A stretch of 6,679 nt of DNA from NCBI GenBank assembly GCA_002049785.1, contig MUKB01000097.1:1-6679 (forward strand), read 5' to 3'. The notes below the pieces were generated by a model. That model saw only the letters and a program-made list of their open reading frames with translations. It was not told the origin of the DNA and searched no databases. This document shows, piece by piece, positions 6,138-6,679 of this stretch. The position numbers and the translations under genes are program-made. The stretch's first letter is position 1. Each line of letters opens with the position of its first letter. The DNA is from Caldifarciminota bacterium 4484_100 (GTDB lineage: Bacteria; Hydrothermota; Tepidihabitantia; SM23-42).

Positions 6138-6200
6138 TTTCTGGTTTTTCTGGTTTGTCTGGTTTTTCTGGTTTGTCTGGTTTCTCTGGTTTCTCTGGTT
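6138..6200 (+). repeat. 9-bp tandem array, copy 3 (7 units of TNTCTGGTT)
   Basis: Seven gapless units: TTTCTGGTT, TTTCTGGTT, TGTCTGGTT, TTTCTGGTT, TGTCTGGTT, TCTCTGGTT and TCTCTGGTT. The array has the same unit, orientation and leader type as the two copies near 1163 and 1370, but no GTT units preceded by C. It is followed by a different hairpin. Confidence 0.9.
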
Positions 6201-6204
6201 TGTC

Positions 6205-6225
6205 ATGCTGAACTTGGTTCAGCAT
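6205..6225. repeat. Perfect 9-bp inverted repeat closing composite repeat copy 3
   Basis: ATGCTGAAC (6205-6213) and GTTCAGCAT (6217-6225) form a perfect stem around TTG. It occupies the same place after the 9-bp array as the CCCTGAA hairpins in copies 1 and 2, but differs in outer stem sequence and in having no GAAAAGATTTAG linker. The inner CTGAA/TTCAG bases are shared by all three. No T-run follows, so it is not called a terminator. Confidence 0.8.
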
Positions 6226-6254
6226 CCCTGTTCTTGACGCAGAAAAATCGCCCC

Positions 6255-6282
6255 TTGACATCAACCGTTATTCAAATATAAT
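6255..6282 (+). promoter_or_regulatory. Consensus promoter of the ThiD2-domain gene, abutting its GTG start
   Basis: A perfect TTGACA (6255-6260), a 16-bp spacer and a perfect TATAAT (6277-6282) are followed by only 5 nt before the GTG at 6288. This is the same geometry as at the transporter gene. It predicts a leaderless messenger. The TAA at 6279-6281 within the -10 box is an in-frame stop, so no upstream start is possible. Confidence 0.85.
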
Positions 6283-6287
6283 TTATC

Positions 6288-6679
6288 GTGAACTGGCTCC
6301 GCATCCTCGATGTAAATCTCAACCGTCTAACTGAATCTCTCAAACTACTCGAGGACATAACCAGATTTTCACTCGAAGACAAAAAGGTACTCCGCAAAAT
6401 TCGCCAGCTCAGAAAAACCTTCCTTTTGGCCAAAAAAAAGATGCCCATTGATGATATAATATCATCACGGCAGAGTGTTAAAGACCTGGGTCGTGCCCAG
6501 AAATTTGATATTTCGCAAAGAAGGTCTGATAGTGACTTCATCTATGCCACAATCACCCGGGCCAAGGAATCTGCGAGAACCATCGAAGAAGTCTTAAAAT
6601 TAGAAAATTTTGCAATGGATAATCGCATAAAGGAAATAAGGTTCTCGCTCTACGATATCGAAAAAGAGCTTATAACTCA
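6288..6679 (+). CDS. thiD2: ThiD2-type HMP-P kinase domain, probably N-terminus of a ThiD2-ThiE protein (partial)
   Basis: The first 130 codons lie in the window and the frame is open at the edge. The start reads (V/M)NWLRILDVNLNRLTESLKL followed by LEDITRF, matching from memory the RILDANLNRAREGLRVLEDIARF opening of the helical ThiD2 domain (Pfam ThiD2). That domain phosphorylates HMP-P to HMP-PP and is often fused ahead of thiamin-phosphate synthase ThiE. A second, similar helix pair occurs at about 85-130 (ITRAKESARTIEEVLKLENF, then RFSLYDIEKEL), as expected for this domain. The GTG start is forced: an in-frame stop sits 9 nt upstream, no ATG or GTG follows before the conserved block, and no Shine-Dalgarno exists. 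It is divergent from thiC, whose product is its substrate. Whether ThiE follows in the same frame lies outside the window. Confidence 0.8.
   Translation, partial: MNWLRILDVNLNRLTESLKLLEDITRFSLEDKKVLRKIRQLRKTFLLAKKKMPIDDIISSRQSVKDLGRAQKFDISQRRSDSDFIYATITRAKESARTIEEVLKLENFAMDNRIKEIRFSLYDIEKELIT

Larger units (their letters stand above)
6066..6254. other. Non-coding divergent region between the two thi transcription units
   Basis: This stretch separates the promoters of the thiC operon and the ThiD2 gene. It contains a 7-bp tandem array (6089-6116), a TCCGAAATCCC leader, the third 9-bp array (6138-6200) and an ATGCTGAAC/GTTCAGCAT hairpin (6205-6225). No credible coding sequence is present; the open frame on the minus strand is translated repeat. 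Confidence 0.75.

Noticed and set aside
6016..6264. Minus-strand open frame rich in KPEKPDKPEKP
   Set aside because: It is the translation of the 9-bp tandem array, the hairpin and the 7-bp array, and it covers the thiC operon promoter; there is no ribosome binding site and no family resemblance.
6020..6287. Possible TPP riboswitch upstream of thiC or the ThiD2 gene
   Set aside because: No THI-box-like conserved segments were seen, and both predicted transcripts start too close to their start codons.
6272..6541. Minus-strand open frame of 89 codons near the right edge
   Set aside because: It is the shadow of the plus-strand ThiD2-domain gene, which has family motifs and a consensus promoter.

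Overview
The window is bacterial. It carries a sigma-54 enhancer-binding response regulator, five sigma-70-type promoters close to consensus, and a class II tRNA-Leu without encoded CCA. Dense short-period intergenic repeats whose shadow translations read like KPEKPDKPEKP remind me of uncultured candidate phyla such as WOR-3. That placement comes from memory and is only a low-confidence guess.

Layout. Positions 1-39 hold the start of a minus-strand gene that leaves the window. It is divergent from a ten-helix EamA/DMT transporter (210-1130, plus). Positions 1131-1503 are non-coding and contain two copies of a composite repeat (a 9-bp tandem array followed by a hairpin) and an 8-bp tandem array, then the promoter of tRNA-Leu(UAA) (1504-1589). 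Converging on the tRNA is a tightly packed minus-strand operon: GYD-like small protein (6019-5777), thiC (5777-4527), a six-helix MCP-type transducer (4530-2923) and an NtrC-family response regulator (2913-1537). The last 17 codons of the regulator are antisense to the tRNA, and its stop codon lies in the anticodon loop. Upstream of the operon (6020-6287) is a divergent promoter region holding a 7-bp tandem array and a third composite repeat. From 6288 to the window end runs the start of a plus-strand ThiD2-domain gene (HMP-P kinase, often fused to ThiE).

How the genes fit together. ThiC makes HMP-P and ThiD2 phosphorylates it to HMP-PP, so the right half is a divergent thiamin pyrimidine locus. 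Neither thi promoter leaves room for a TPP riboswitch. The thiC messenger continues into a transducer and a sigma-54 regulator, with no histidine kinase in view.

The most unusual signals are these. All five promoters have a TTGAC(A/T)-16-TATAAT layout. Two genes have a GTG start exactly 5 nt after TATAAT, implying leaderless mRNAs. The regulator overlaps the tRNA in antisense. Three modular composite repeats lie in the intergenic regions.
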